A DNA stretch of 64,000 nt from the NCBI RefSeq assembly GCF_001854765.1, contig NZ_LJJE01000129.1, forward strand, positions 1 through 64,000, given 5' to 3'. Numbering within the stretch: the stretch's first letter is position 1; each line of letters starts with the position of its first letter. A model generated the notes under the pieces. The model was not told the DNA's origin. It worked only from the letters and a program-made list of their open reading frames with translations, and ran no database searches. The position numbers and the translations under genes were made by a program. Shown one piece after another: positions 27,142 through 38,483 of this stretch. The stretch is from Vibrio sonorensis (lineage in GTDB: Bacteria > Pseudomonadota > Gammaproteobacteria > Enterobacterales > Vibrionaceae).

Positions 27142-28104
27142 TCAATCAATCTGTTTGACTTGCAACTCTTTCGGCACTTCAAAAAACATGTTTTCTTCGC
27201 GGCCTAATACATTTTCAACTTCGTCTGCACCCAACTCTTTTATGCGGTTAATGATCTGATCAACCAACTCTTCCGGTGCTGAAGCTCCAGCGGTAACACC
27301 CACTTTCACTTTTCCATCGAACCATTTGGGATCGATGTCTTCAGGGCAGTCGGTGAGATAGCCAGGTGTGCCTAGCTTCTCTGCCAGCTCTTTCAGTCGG
27401 GTAGAATTAGAAGAGTTCTTAGAGCCCACAACCACAACTACATCAACCATATACGCTAACTCGCGTATCGCATCTTGTCGGTTCTGGGTTGCGTAACAGA
27501 TGTCGTCTTTGCGCGGACCTTGTATATCAGGGAAAACGCGGCGCAGTTCTTCGATTACGTCTGCCGTTTCATCAACAGACAACGTAGTTTGACTAACATA
27601 ATGAAGATGGGACGGGTCTTTGACTTGGTCTTTTAACAATATGACTTCTTCTGGTTTTTCGACCAGATACATACCACCGGACTCACTGGCATACTGACCC
27701 ATGGTACCTTCTACTTCAGGGTGACCTGCATGACCAATCAATACCACTTCCATGTGTTTTCGACTCGCACGAGCGACTTCCATATGGACTTTGGTTACTA
27801 GTGGGCACGTAGCATCAAACACCGTTAGATCGCGCTGCTTCGCCTCTTGTCTTACCGCCTGAGACACCCCATGAGCAGAAAAGATAACAATGTTATCATC
27901 GGGGACTTCACAAAGCTCTTCAACAAAGATCGCGCCTCGTTGCTTTAAGCCCTCAACGACAAATCGATTGTGAACCACTTCATGTCGAACATAGATCGGA
28001 GGCTGGTACATTTCTAGCGCACGCTCCACTATGCTGATAGCTCTATCCACTCCGGCGCAAAAGCCACGTGGATTAGCGAGTAAAATTTTCATTGCATTGC
28101 TCAT
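27142..28104 (-). CDS. ispH: 4-hydroxy-3-methylbut-2-enyl diphosphate reductase IspH
   Basis: Last enzyme of the MEP isoprenoid pathway, reducing HMBPP to IPP and DMAPP with a [4Fe-4S] cluster. The three cluster Cys are visible in NPRGFCAGV, FDATCPLV and DICYATQNRQ. The 320-residue frame starts at 28104, where GAAAG lies six bases upstream; the family often starts at the internal ATG 28092, so four residues are uncertain. It follows fkpB by 22 bases in the leftward ribF-ileS-lspA-fkpB-ispH cluster, the conserved order in gamma-proteobacteria. Confidence 0.96.
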   Translation of the reverse strand: MSNAMKILLANPRGFCAGVDRAISIVERALEMYQPPIYVRHEVVHNRFVVEGLKQRGAIFVEELCEVPDDNIVIFSAHGVSQAVRQEAKQRDLTVFDATCPLVTKVHMEVARASRKHMEVVLIGHAGHPEVEGTMGQYASESGGMYLVEKPEEVILLKDQVKDPSHLHYVSQTTLSVDETADVIEELRRVFPDIQGPRKDDICYATQNRQDAIRELAYMVDVVVVVGSKNSSNSTRLKELAEKLGTPGYLTDCPEDIDPKWFDGKVKVGVTAGASAPEELVDQIINRIKELGADEVENVLGREENMFFEVPKELQVKQID

Positions 28105-28126
28105 GGTATCTTTCTTTTTTGGGTCG

Positions 28127-28556
28127 CTATTCTACCGACAAAATTTCAACTTCAAAAGTCACATCCTGCCCAGCAAGAGGATGGTTGAAATCAACCGTCA
28201 CTGAATCACCCGCCACTTCTGTAATTATTCCCGGTATTTCTGCTCCATCAGGCCTGAAAACGCCATAATAGTGCCAACTTCCACTTCGGCGTCACCGACA
28301 AACTTCGCGCGATCCATGTGGTGCACATTGTCTGGATTAGGCATGCCAAATGCGTCTTGCGCTTTTAGTTCAATCGCTCTTTCATCACCCTGAACTAAAC
28401 CGAGCAGACAATTTTCAAAGCTTTCACTAAGACTTCCATCACCAATAATCAATTTGGCAGGTTTACCCATGTTATGAGTACTGTCGCTACAGAGCCATCA
28501 TTCAATTTAATTGTGAAGTGCAGTGTCACTGCAGAATTTTTAGCAATGGTGGTCAC
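28127..28556 (-). pseudogene. fkpB: FKBP-type peptidyl-prolyl isomerase FkpB (SlpA), two frameshifts
   Basis: Predicted ribosome-associated FKBP/SlyD-type prolyl isomerase. It is readable only in three pieces. A GTG start at 28556, with AGGAAG upstream, opens KNSAVTLHFTIKL; GKPAKLIIGDGSLSE follows in a second frame (28470-28225); EVAGDSVTVDFNHPLAGQ follows in a third, ending at 28127. Two G insertions, at GCGACAG (about 28485) and CTGATGGA (about 28249), give one 143-residue protein that aligns throughout with my memory of FkpB. Two separate one-base losses in 430 bp are unusual. The gene lies between lspA and ispH, its usual place. Confidence 0.88.
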
Positions 28557-28657
28557 GTTAGGGCTTCCTTTCGATTATCAGGCTAGAACCTGTCTTTTTA
28601 TAGTAAAAAGCGCCGTCCGAATCAACGGACAGCGCCTAGGGTTATTGTAATATGAGC

Positions 28658-29167
28658 CTAGTTTTCGCTCTGTTCATTTTTGCGAAAACCGTCGAGAATG
28701 ATCATCGCAGCACCAACACAGATAGTACTATCGGCGAGATTGAATGCAGGCCAGTGATACGCTCCCCAGTAGAAATCTAGGTAATCGACCACAAAACCGT
28801 GCACGATTCGGTCGAAAACATTGCCAACCGCACCACCGATAATCATCGCGTAGGCAATATTGTTCCACTTCTCTTTTGCTGGCAGTTTACTCATCCAGTA
28901 AGTCAATAAGCTTGTCACAACAATGGCAATACCAGTAAAGAACCAACGCTGCCAGCCCGATTGATCGCTTAAGAAACTAAAGGCAGCACCATAGTTATGC
29001 ACGTACAACAAGTTAAAGAATGGCAATATCTCTATGCGATTAGCCCACCCATAACCCATATTGTTCATAACCACGAGCTTAATCGCGATATCGGCAAAAA
29101 AGATGACGACCGCTAGCCATAGCCAGCGGACACCAGACTGTTTTAAAGTCAAAACATTCTCACTCAT
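28658..29167 (-). CDS. lspA: Lipoprotein signal peptidase II LspA
   Basis: Inner-membrane aspartyl protease that removes signal peptides from diacylglyceryl-modified prolipoproteins, acting after Lgt, which is also in this window. The protein of about 169 residues has four hydrophobic helices and the two catalytic Asp motifs, GNVFDRIVHGFVVDYLDF and FNLADSTI. I prefer ATG 29167 (AAGAAG eight bases upstream, family-like MSENVLTLKQSG) to the GTG at 29176. It follows ileS by about a dozen bases, the conserved ileS-lspA pair. Confidence 0.95.
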   Translation of the reverse strand: MSENVLTLKQSGVRWLWLAVVIFFADIAIKLVVMNNMGYGWANRIEILPFFNLLYVHNYGAAFSFLSDQSGWQRWFFTGIAIVVTSLLTYWMSKLPAKEKWNNIAYAMIIGGAVGNVFDRIVHGFVVDYLDFYWGAYHWPAFNLADSTICVGAAMIILDGFRKNEQSEN

Positions 29168-29179
29168 TACACTCACTTC

Positions 29180-32008
<2,829 letters not shown>

Positions 32009-32081
32009 CGATTCTTAATTCCGTTGTGTTGGGCGATAATTAGACATTGTGCCATCCGGTGGACTAAACCCTTTGGCTTGC

Positions 32082-33008
32082 TCACTGACGCAACCACACC
32101 CGAGCTGCTTCAGCATCCAATTCAATTTGCTGTTTTAATGCTTCAAAAGATTCAAATTTTTGCTCATTTCGAAGCTTGTGGAGCAGCACTATCTCTAGCT
32201 GCTTACCATATAAGTCCCCTTGAAAATCGAACAAGTGGACCTCTAACTGTTGACGAACACCGTTAACGGTTGGCCTGTTACCTATATTAGCAACACCACC
32301 CAAAGCTTGCTCACCTAACCCCAACGCCTTTACGACATACACACCGGAAACCGGTGATACACATCGTTTCAAAGGGATATTTGCGGTAGGAAAACCTATG
32401 GTTCGTCCCAGTTTGCGACCATGTGAAACACGGCCGCTAATACTGTAATCTCTTCCGAGCATTTCAGAAGCAGAAATAAGGTTGTCACGCGCGAGAGCAT
32501 CTCTAATAGCAGTGCTACTCACTCTCTGTTCAGATAGGCAAAAACTCTGTGTGCTGACCACTTCAAAGCCCATTCGCGCTCCAGCCTGCTCAAGCATTTT
32601 AAAGTTGCCTTGACGACCTCTACCAAAGCAAAAATCATCACCGACGACTAAGTACTTTACACCAAGCTTTTTAACCAAAAGATCGGAGATGAAATGGTCG
32701 GCAGTCATATCAGCAAATTGTGCATTGAAGTTAATGCACACCAAGCGATCAACACCTAACTTACCCAATTGGACAAACTTGTCTCTTAAACGAGTAAGAC
32801 GGGCGGGTGCTCGCTCTCTAGCAAACAGTTCCAGAGGTTGAGGCTCAAAGGTCATCACCGTGGAGGCTAACCCCATACGATGAGCTTTCTCGATCACTTG
32901 TGACAGTACTTCTTGGTGCCCCAAATGCACACCATCGAAATTGCCAATGGTCAATACACACCCAGCGTGACTAGGGTTGAGATTGTGAATTCCGCGAATC
33001 AATTCCAT
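32082..33008 (-). CDS. ribF: Bifunctional riboflavin kinase/FAD synthetase RibF
   Basis: Converts riboflavin to FMN and then FAD. The 308-residue protein has an N-terminal adenylyltransferase domain with TIGNFDGVHLGHQ (about 20-32) and DDFCFGRGRQGN (about 122), and a C-terminal kinase domain with GRTIGFPTANI (about 200) and NIGNRPTV. The ATG at 33008 (MELIRGIHN) is preferred over an in-frame TTG at 33020. First gene of the leftward ribF-ileS-lspA-fkpB-ispH cluster. Confidence 0.96.
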   Translation of the reverse strand: MELIRGIHNLNPSHAGCVLTIGNFDGVHLGHQEVLSQVIEKAHRMGLASTVMTFEPQPLELFARERAPARLTRLRDKFVQLGKLGVDRLVCINFNAQFADMTADHFISDLLVKKLGVKYLVVGDDFCFGRGRQGNFKMLEQAGARMGFEVVSTQSFCLSEQRVSSTAIRDALARDNLISASEMLGRDYSISGRVSHGRKLGRTIGFPTANIPLKRCVSPVSGVYVVKALGLGEQALGGVANIGNRPTVNGVRQQLEVHLFDFQGDLYGKQLEIVLLHKLRNEQKFESFEALKQQIELDAEAARVWLRQ

Positions 33009-33089
33009 TGGAGCTGCCAAAAACCTATTAAATTTGCCGATTTTGAAACCGACGGATTATATACTATCCCCAAGCGACTTAAAATCGCT

Positions 33090-33112
33090 GTCTGGTAGAA
33101 AACCAGACAGAA
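33090..33112. repeat. Stem-loop between murJ and ribF
   Basis: CTGTCTGGT (33090-33098) and ACCAGACAG (33104-33112) form a perfect 9-bp stem with a 5-base loop. There is no T-run on either side, so it is not a classic terminator. It may be an mRNA processing or stabilising hairpin between the same-strand genes murJ and ribF. Confidence 0.55.
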
Positions 33113-33171
33113 TGGAGCAAGCCCTGTCGACTTAACGCGAGGAACACAAACTAATTACTCGACCACCGCTT

Positions 33172-34716
33172 TTAAATGTTGAATCGAACTCCCAAAACAA
33201 GTAACGCAATCAGATAGGTGAAAGCACCAGCGCCAATAAGCCCCGCTAACCAAAAAACGCGTTCAGCAAAGCTCCATGCCAACCAGACGTGCATCTCTTC
33301 AAGTAAGCTCAACAAGACGGCGACCATAGCACCACCCGCTGCGATCACTTTGGCTATAAAGACCAGCGTCCCTTTAGTCAGGCGATATACCTGACTTTGA
33401 TGTAAACCGCGATAAAGAAGTGACATATTGACCAAAGCAGACAAAGAGGTAGCTATCGCCAATCCAATGTAGCCATAGAACCAAGCAAAGATAAGGTTGA
33501 ATACCATATTGGTAGCCATAGCGATTATGCCGTAGCGCACCGGAGTTTTCGTATCTTGGCGAGAATAATAACCAGGAGCCAGTACTTTGATTAGCATAAA
33601 GTTGAGCAAACCGGCCGCGTAAGCCATAAGAGAAAGTGAAGCAAACTCCACATCTTGTGGCGAGAACTCCCCTCTCATAAAGAGTACCATCAGCATAGGT
33701 TTAGCCAAAAACATCAAACCGAGCATCGCAGGCAAGCCTAATAACACCACCATTTTCACACCCCAGTCCATAGTGGCAGCAAATGCGCTGTGCTCCACAT
33801 CGACGTGCTTTCTCGATAAGGTAGGCAGAATCACCGTAGCGATAGCAATACCAAACAGACCAAGTGGGAACTCTAACAGTCGATCAGAATAGTAGAGCCA
33901 ACTGATTGATCCCGTCTGTAGAAAACTCGCAATAAAGGTATCTAGCAGCAAGTTGATTTGACTGACCGATACACCAAAAAGAGCGGGGATCATCAAGGTT
34001 CTAATTTTAACCACGCCGGGATCGCGCCAACCCCATTTGGGTTTTACCATCACACCCGCTTTTATTAAGAAGGGGATCTGAAATAGAAATTGAACCAAAC
34101 CACCGAGGAAAACTCCGATAGCTAACCCCACTTCCGGTTGGCTTAATAGAGGGGAGATAAACCAAGCGGAAAGAATAATCATCACATTGAGAAAGACAGG
34201 GGTAAATGAAGAAACCGCAAATTTCCCCAAAGTGTTGAGTATTGCCCCAGATAATGCGACAAAAGTAATAAACCACAGATAGGGGAAAGTTATCTTCAGC
34301 ATAAAGCTGGCCAGTTCAAACTTACCAGCGGAAGGACCATCGTTAAGCCAATCAATAAACCATCCGGCACCGAATAATGCTGTAACGGCTCCAGAACCCA
34401 AGACCCCTAGTAGGGTGACAACAGAGACAATAACCCCTAAGGTCCCCGCCACTCTAGCGATTAGCTGGCGAGTTTTATCCATATCACCTTGAGCTTGGTA
34501 TTCAGTCAGTACAGGGACGAATGCTTGAGAGAATGCACCTTCACCAAACAAGCGACGCAGAAAATTGGGAATTTTATTGGCAAAGAAAAAGACATCGGCA
34601 CTGGCACCTGCCCCCATTAGATTTGCCACCACTACGTCCCTGACTAAGCCAAGCACGCGTGAAATAAGAGTCATGGCGCTGACAATCATGCCAGACTTGA
34701 GCAGACGTTTACTCAC
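33172..34716 (-). CDS. murJ: Lipid II flippase MurJ, C-terminus probably frameshifted
   Basis: Essential MOP-superfamily flippase that moves lipid II across the inner membrane. The frame of 514 residues has about 14 hydrophobic helices and the N-terminal MSKRLLKSGMIVSAMTLISR with RRLFGEGAFSQAFVPV. The last residues LGVRFNI end abruptly. Adding one G (CGATTC to CGGATTC, about 33184) gives LGVRIQHLKAVVE and a stop at 33155, giving 520 residues. That tail aligns better with the basic C-terminal tail of E. coli MurJ. Effect on function is probably small because only the cytosolic tail changes. Divergent from rpsT. Confidence 0.93.
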   Translation of the reverse strand: MSKRLLKSGMIVSAMTLISRVLGLVRDVVVANLMGAGASADVFFFANKIPNFLRRLFGEGAFSQAFVPVLTEYQAQGDMDKTRQLIARVAGTLGVIVSVVTLLGVLGSGAVTALFGAGWFIDWLNDGPSAGKFELASFMLKITFPYLWFITFVALSGAILNTLGKFAVSSFTPVFLNVMIILSAWFISPLLSQPEVGLAIGVFLGGLVQFLFQIPFLIKAGVMVKPKWGWRDPGVVKIRTLMIPALFGVSVSQINLLLDTFIASFLQTGSISWLYYSDRLLEFPLGLFGIAIATVILPTLSRKHVDVEHSAFAATMDWGVKMVVLLGLPAMLGLMFLAKPMLMVLFMRGEFSPQDVEFASLSLMAYAAGLLNFMLIKVLAPGYYSRQDTKTPVRYGIIAMATNMVFNLIFAWFYGYIGLAIATSLSALVNMSLLYRGLHQSQVYRLTKGTLVFIAKVIAAGGAMVAVLLSLLEEMHVWLAWSFAERVFWLAGLIGAGAFTYLIALLVLGVRFNI

Positions 34717-34794
34717 GGATACCTCAATAGAGTGCTAATCCTCAGTCAAACCTCAACTAAATTGCGGAAAGTCGAAATGAGGGTAGATAAGTAT

Positions 34795-34823
34795 TAGCAT
34801 TGCAAAAAAAATACTGTTAGAAT
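34795..34823 (+). promoter_or_regulatory. Probable rpsT promoter
   Basis: TAGCAT (34795-34800), a 17-bp spacer, TAGAAT (34818-34823), then the GC-rich discriminator CCCCGCC. GC-rich discriminators mark stringently controlled ribosomal protein promoters. Start-site prediction gives a leader of about 145 bases. Confidence 0.55.
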
Positions 34824-34975
34824 CCCCGCCATCTTAACCGCGATGACCTCTCTAATCCAAAATTTGTTTTGGCTTCGATTGGTTTTTGCACAAATCATTT
34901 GACATTTGAGCGCAAATAGGGGATATTCCTCGCCCTTAAATTGTCACCGAATTAAAGTTTTTGGGAGTTAGACCC

Positions 34976-35236
34976 TTGGCAAATAGTAAATCTGCTAAGA
35001 AGCGCGCTATCCAGGCTGAGAAACGTCGTCAGCACAATGCTAGCCGTCGTTCTATGATGCGCACTTACATGAAGAAAACAGTTGCTGCTATCGAAGCAGG
35101 CGACAAAGAAGCTGCAACTGCTGCATTCGCTGTAGTTACACCTATCCTAGACCGCATGGCGACTAAAGGCCTTATTCACAAGAATAAAGCAGCTCGTCAT
35201 AAGTCTCGTTTCTCTGCACAAATCAAAGCGCTTTAA
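34976..35236 (+). CDS. rpsT: 30S ribosomal protein S20
   Basis: Binds 16S rRNA in the 30S subunit. 86 residues, highly basic, ANSKSAKKRAIQAEKRRQHN at the N-terminus. It starts with TTG at 34976, the unusual start codon also used by E. coli rpsT, where it is part of autogenous control. GGGAG lies eight bases upstream. A longer in-frame reading from a TTG at 34961 is rejected because it would overlap the Shine-Dalgarno and add non-family residues. Confidence 0.97.
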   Translation: MANSKSAKKRAIQAEKRRQHNASRRSMMRTYMKKTVAAIEAGDKEAATAAFAVVTPILDRMATKGLIHKNKAARHKSRFSAQIKAL

Positions 35237-35260
35237 TAGCAACTTGATTCGTCAGTGAAG

Positions 35261-35286
35261 AAAAAACCGCTTTCGCCGGTTTTTTT
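35261..35286 (+). terminator. Rho-independent terminator of rpsT
   Basis: AAAAAACCG and CGGTTTTTT flank a short CTTTCGC loop region, 25 bases past the rpsT stop. Confidence 0.88.
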
Positions 35287-35301
35287 ATATCTAAAATTCC
35301 A

Positions 35302-35598
35302 TTAAACACTGCAATAAAGACCGTGTAACAACTTGATCATCGCTTTCACTTCTTCACTGCTCAATGTATAGAACACCGTTTGCGCTTCTTTGCGAGTGTT
35401 GACAAGCCCATCTCTACGCAACCAAGCCAAATGTTGAGAAAGTGCCGACTGACTAAGCTCTAGTTTACTGCATAGCTCTCCAACAGAAAGTTCTTGGTCG
35501 TGTAACAAGCACAATATCTGTAAGCGACGTTCATTGGCCATTGCCTTGAGCAACACCACGGCTCTCGCGGAATTCTTTTCCATTTCTTGTAAGTTCAT
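35302..35598 (-). CDS. hlyU: ArsR-family regulator HlyU
   Basis: Winged-helix transcription factor of 98 residues. In V. cholerae and relatives HlyU activates haemolysin/RTX toxin genes by displacing H-NS. The sequence shows the ArsR fold: MANERRLQILCLL, ELSVGELCSKLELSQSALSQHLAWLRRDGLV (recognition helix) and the wing TRKEAQTVFYTL. The metal-binding ELCVC box of true ArsR sensors is absent (ELCSK); Cys residues near 30 and at the C-terminus are candidates for redox sensing. Position next to rpsT is as in V. cholerae. Targets are outside this window. Confidence 0.92.
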   Translation of the reverse strand: MNLQEMEKNSARAVVLLKAMANERRLQILCLLHDQELSVGELCSKLELSQSALSQHLAWLRRDGLVNTRKEAQTVFYTLSSEEVKAMIKLLHGLYCSV

Positions 35599-35887
35599 TG
35601 GCTGGTACTCCTTAGAACAACTGCACTTCTACCACTCACTAGCCTGAATAAAGTCACGAAGATTATCACACTAGGCGACGTAATCTCTTGGTCAATTTGT
35701 CCGATTTATTGGCCGAAGGCTGGATAAACTAACAAAAAGAGAACGTCGTTGGAACTCGCCCACCATTAAAGCTTAAGTACACTTCTACCCACTGCTTGAC
35801 CTTTGTTTTGTGAAACAAGTAAAACAACGAGCATGGTTTTATTAATTTGATTAATAATAAATCAATTGACTATGCGATGAAAAGTTT

Positions 35888-36778
35888 TCACTTAAACAAA
35901 GAGCCAAAATCTGCGTCACACACATTTTTTACTGCTGGATGCTGGATCATCCGCTCTGCAAATATGACGTAATACTCCTCTTTGAGGTCTTCTGGTTGCC
36001 CAATAAGCTGTAAAGGAAGCTCGTCGCCTACTTCATCTAGATATAGAGTGGGCGCAAGAAAAATCACGTCACTGTGGTATCGAGCAAAGGCCTTCATTAA
36101 AGCAACATCATCAAACTCGCCCAAAATATTTGGTTGTATCCCTTGCCTATCGAACCACTGCAAAACTTTTCGTCCCATCGCTGTTCGGCTGCCGGGGATA
36201 AGGAGCTTTCTCTGCTCTAGAAAAGCTGGGAAGCTCACGTTTCCCACATAACCGGAGCAAAAAAAGCTCATACTGCTTTCACCGAGTTTTTTACTGTACA
36301 AACCAGGGCTTTGACTAGAATCAACTGGACAGTCAGATAAAATCATATCCAACTTGTGTTGAGACAGTTGCTCTAACAGCATTTCGTGTGTCGATTCAAA
36401 ACACCGCAAGTGAATACTGTTGTCTGCGGGAACCGTATTCAAAAGGACTTTACTCACTAGCCGTTTTGACAGCGCATCAGCAACCCCAACGTCAAACAAC
36501 AGATTTGATCGCTGACTGTAATTAACGATATCGAGCATTTCATAGCTCAGTCCAAACATGCGATCGGCATATTTAAACACCAGTTGCCCTAACTCAGTAG
36601 GTTCAACACTTCTGCCGTTTCTCTTAGTGAGCTTGCCAGACATGCGATCTTCTAACGCTTTAATTTGTCCGGTGACCGTCTGCGGCGTTAAAAACAGTGC
36701 ATCTGCCGCCTTAGTGACCGATCCCTGTTTACATACCATCCAGAAATAATAGAGATGGTTATAGTTTAAATGTGACAT
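35888..36778 (-). CDS. nhaR: LysR-family activator NhaR
   Basis: Sodium-responsive LysR regulator; in E. coli it activates nhaA. The 296-residue protein opens with HLNYNHLYYFWMVCKQGSVT, characteristic of NhaR, followed by the helix-turn-helix AADALFLTPQTVTGQIKALE and a LysR substrate domain (about 90-290). No nhaA gene is adjacent. The divergent neighbour is nptA, a sodium-phosphate cotransporter, so a sodium-linked relation is possible but not shown. Confidence 0.92.
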   Translation of the reverse strand: MSHLNYNHLYYFWMVCKQGSVTKAADALFLTPQTVTGQIKALEDRMSGKLTKRNGRSVEPTELGQLVFKYADRMFGLSYEMLDIVNYSQRSNLLFDVGVADALSKRLVSKVLLNTVPADNSIHLRCFESTHEMLLEQLSQHKLDMILSDCPVDSSQSPGLYSKKLGESSMSFFCSGYVGNVSFPAFLEQRKLLIPGSRTAMGRKVLQWFDRQGIQPNILGEFDDVALMKAFARYHSDVIFLAPTLYLDEVGDELPLQLIGQPEDLKEEYYVIFAERMIQHPAVKNVCDADFGSLFK

Positions 36779-37180
36779 TCATGAAACCTATAGATAGGGA
36801 AGCAGTTTTATATCAAACCACCGCCATGACAGCAACAGTTCGGAATTTACGAAGAATAAAAAGATTTTAATGATTTTTTCCGAAATCAACAATTACATAA
36901 GTGTCATATTTGTCATATTCAAACTTTGTACACAAATCTAAACGGCCAAATTTTAAGCAATTTTGAGACTTTACCCTCACACTTACAAATTGTTATTTTT
37001 ACCATAATAAACAACGAGTTAACTAAAATGTAAAACTAAAAAAACAGTTCAATTTTGAGCTAACAAACAAAATCATCATTGATACATATAACTGTAATAT
37101 TACTGAAATAATTCCCCTCTAGTATCGGCCACAGTTTCAACAACAGACCAAACAGATCTAAACGGTCAATGGAGAAAATT
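36779..37180. other. nhaR-nptA divergent intergenic region
   Basis: About 400 AT-rich bases with no gene-like frame. It must hold the promoters of both nhaR and nptA. I see no confident operator; the nptA Shine-Dalgarno GGAG is at 37171-37174. Confidence 0.4.
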
Positions 37181-38329
37181 ATGATGAACCAAGCTACTTC
37201 TACAGCAGCGCCAATTTCGAGCACCACTCGTTGGTTACGCTGGGCTAACTTGGCATTCATGTTATATCTACTGCTGCTGGCAGTATCTATGGTAGGCAGT
37301 GGTTTTAAATGGGCAACTGGCGAACAAGCCAAAGTCCTATTTGAATTTGCTTCTCACCCAGTAGCAGGCCTTATGATCGGCCTTGTGGCAACCGCACTTA
37401 TTCAATCTTCTAGTACAGTAACATCTATTATCGTCGGCCTCGTTGCTGGTGGCCTACCGGTAGAAACCGCTATCCCTATGGTTATGGGCGCGAATATCGG
37501 TACAACTGTAACGAACACCCTAGTGAGCCTAGGTCACGTGCGCTGTAAAACAGAGTTTAAGCGTGCTTTTGCTAGTGCAACCATTCACGACTTCTTCAAT
37601 CTTCTAGCGGTGGTTATCTTCCTTCCTCTAGAGATGATGTTTGGTATCTTAGAAAAGATCTCTCATTGGTTAGTATCACCGCTTCTTGCAACTGGTGATA
37701 TGAGCATCAAAGGTCTGAACTTTATCAAACCAATTACTAAGCCTGTTGTTAGTGCCGTTAAAGAGCCATTAGCGGCCTTTGGTGACACCATGGGCGGCGT
37801 ATTGCTTATCGCTATTGGTATCACGACTATCTTCGTCGCTATTACGGTTATGGGTAAACTGATGAAGAGCCTAATGGTGGGTCGCGCTCGCGAGATCCTA
37901 AAGAATGCTATTGGTCGTGGTCCAATTCACGGTATCGCTTCGGGTTCAATCGTGACAATTCTGGTTCAATCTTCATCAACGACTACCAGCCTTATGGTGC
38001 CATTAGTAGGTAGTGGTGTACTGAAAGTACGCGAAGTGTACCCATTCACCCTTGGTGCAAACATAGGTACTTGTATTACTGCTCTACTCGCTGCAACGGC
38101 AGTTTCTGGTGAGTTTGCGGTGTTCGCCCTTCAGATCGCGCTTGTACACTTAGTATTCAACCTAATGGCAACCGTGTTTATCTTCGGTATTCCATTCCTG
38201 CGTGAACTACCTGTTAAAGGTTCTGATTACATCGCAGAAATGGCGATTAAAAACAAAGCCGTTGTAGCTGGATATCTAATGGCTGTATTTATTATCATGC
38301 CAGGAACTATCCTTGCTCTAACAACCTAA
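37181..38329 (+). CDS. nptA: Na+/phosphate cotransporter NptA
   Basis: Type II sodium-phosphate cotransporter of the inner membrane. The 382-residue protein has two inverted Na_Pi_cotrans repeats, each with the QSSS signature: IQSSSTVTSIIVGL (near residue 70) and VQSSSTTTSLMVPLV (near 270), plus GANIGTTVTN and GANIGTCITAL. ATG 37181 with GGAG six bases upstream is preferred to ATG 37169, which lies before the Shine-Dalgarno. It has no C-terminal PhoU-like domain. Divergent from nhaR. Confidence 0.95.
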   Translation: MMNQATSTAAPISSTTRWLRWANLAFMLYLLLLAVSMVGSGFKWATGEQAKVLFEFASHPVAGLMIGLVATALIQSSSTVTSIIVGLVAGGLPVETAIPMVMGANIGTTVTNTLVSLGHVRCKTEFKRAFASATIHDFFNLLAVVIFLPLEMMFGILEKISHWLVSPLLATGDMSIKGLNFIKPITKPVVSAVKEPLAAFGDTMGGVLLIAIGITTIFVAITVMGKLMKSLMVGRAREILKNAIGRGPIHGIASGSIVTILVQSSSTTTSLMVPLVGSGVLKVREVYPFTLGANIGTCITALLAATAVSGEFAVFALQIALVHLVFNLMATVFIFGIPFLRELPVKGSDYIAEMAIKNKAVVAGYLMAVFIIMPGTILALTT

Positions 38330-38347
38330 ACAAAATTACCATCGCTT

Positions 38348-38376
38348 AAAGGGGCTCTAATGAGCCCCTTTTTTTG
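38348..38376 (+). terminator. Rho-independent terminator of nptA
   Basis: AAAGGGGCTC (38348-38357), TAAT loop, GAGCCCCTTT with a T-run to about 38375. It is 18 bases past the nptA stop. Confidence 0.92.
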
Positions 38377-38435
38377 TCTCTGTACCGGCCCAACACGAAA
38401 TTGAATTGAGTGTTTACCTGTAAAATGAAAGATAA

Positions 38436-38460
38436 AAAAACAGCCTCGAAGGCTGTTTTT
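38436..38460 (-). terminator. Terminator of the rppH-thyA operon
   Basis: AAAAACAGCCT, CGA loop, AGGCTGTTTTT. Symmetrical, so it can work in both directions, but it sits 24 bases past the thyA stop and most likely ends that leftward operon. Confidence 0.9.
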
Positions 38461-38483
38461 GTCATTATTGATTTAGCTGGCGA

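Noticed and set aside
34961..34975. Longer N-terminus for ribosomal protein S20
   Set aside because: The five extra codons cover the Shine-Dalgarno; TTG at 34976 matches the known unusual start of rpsT.
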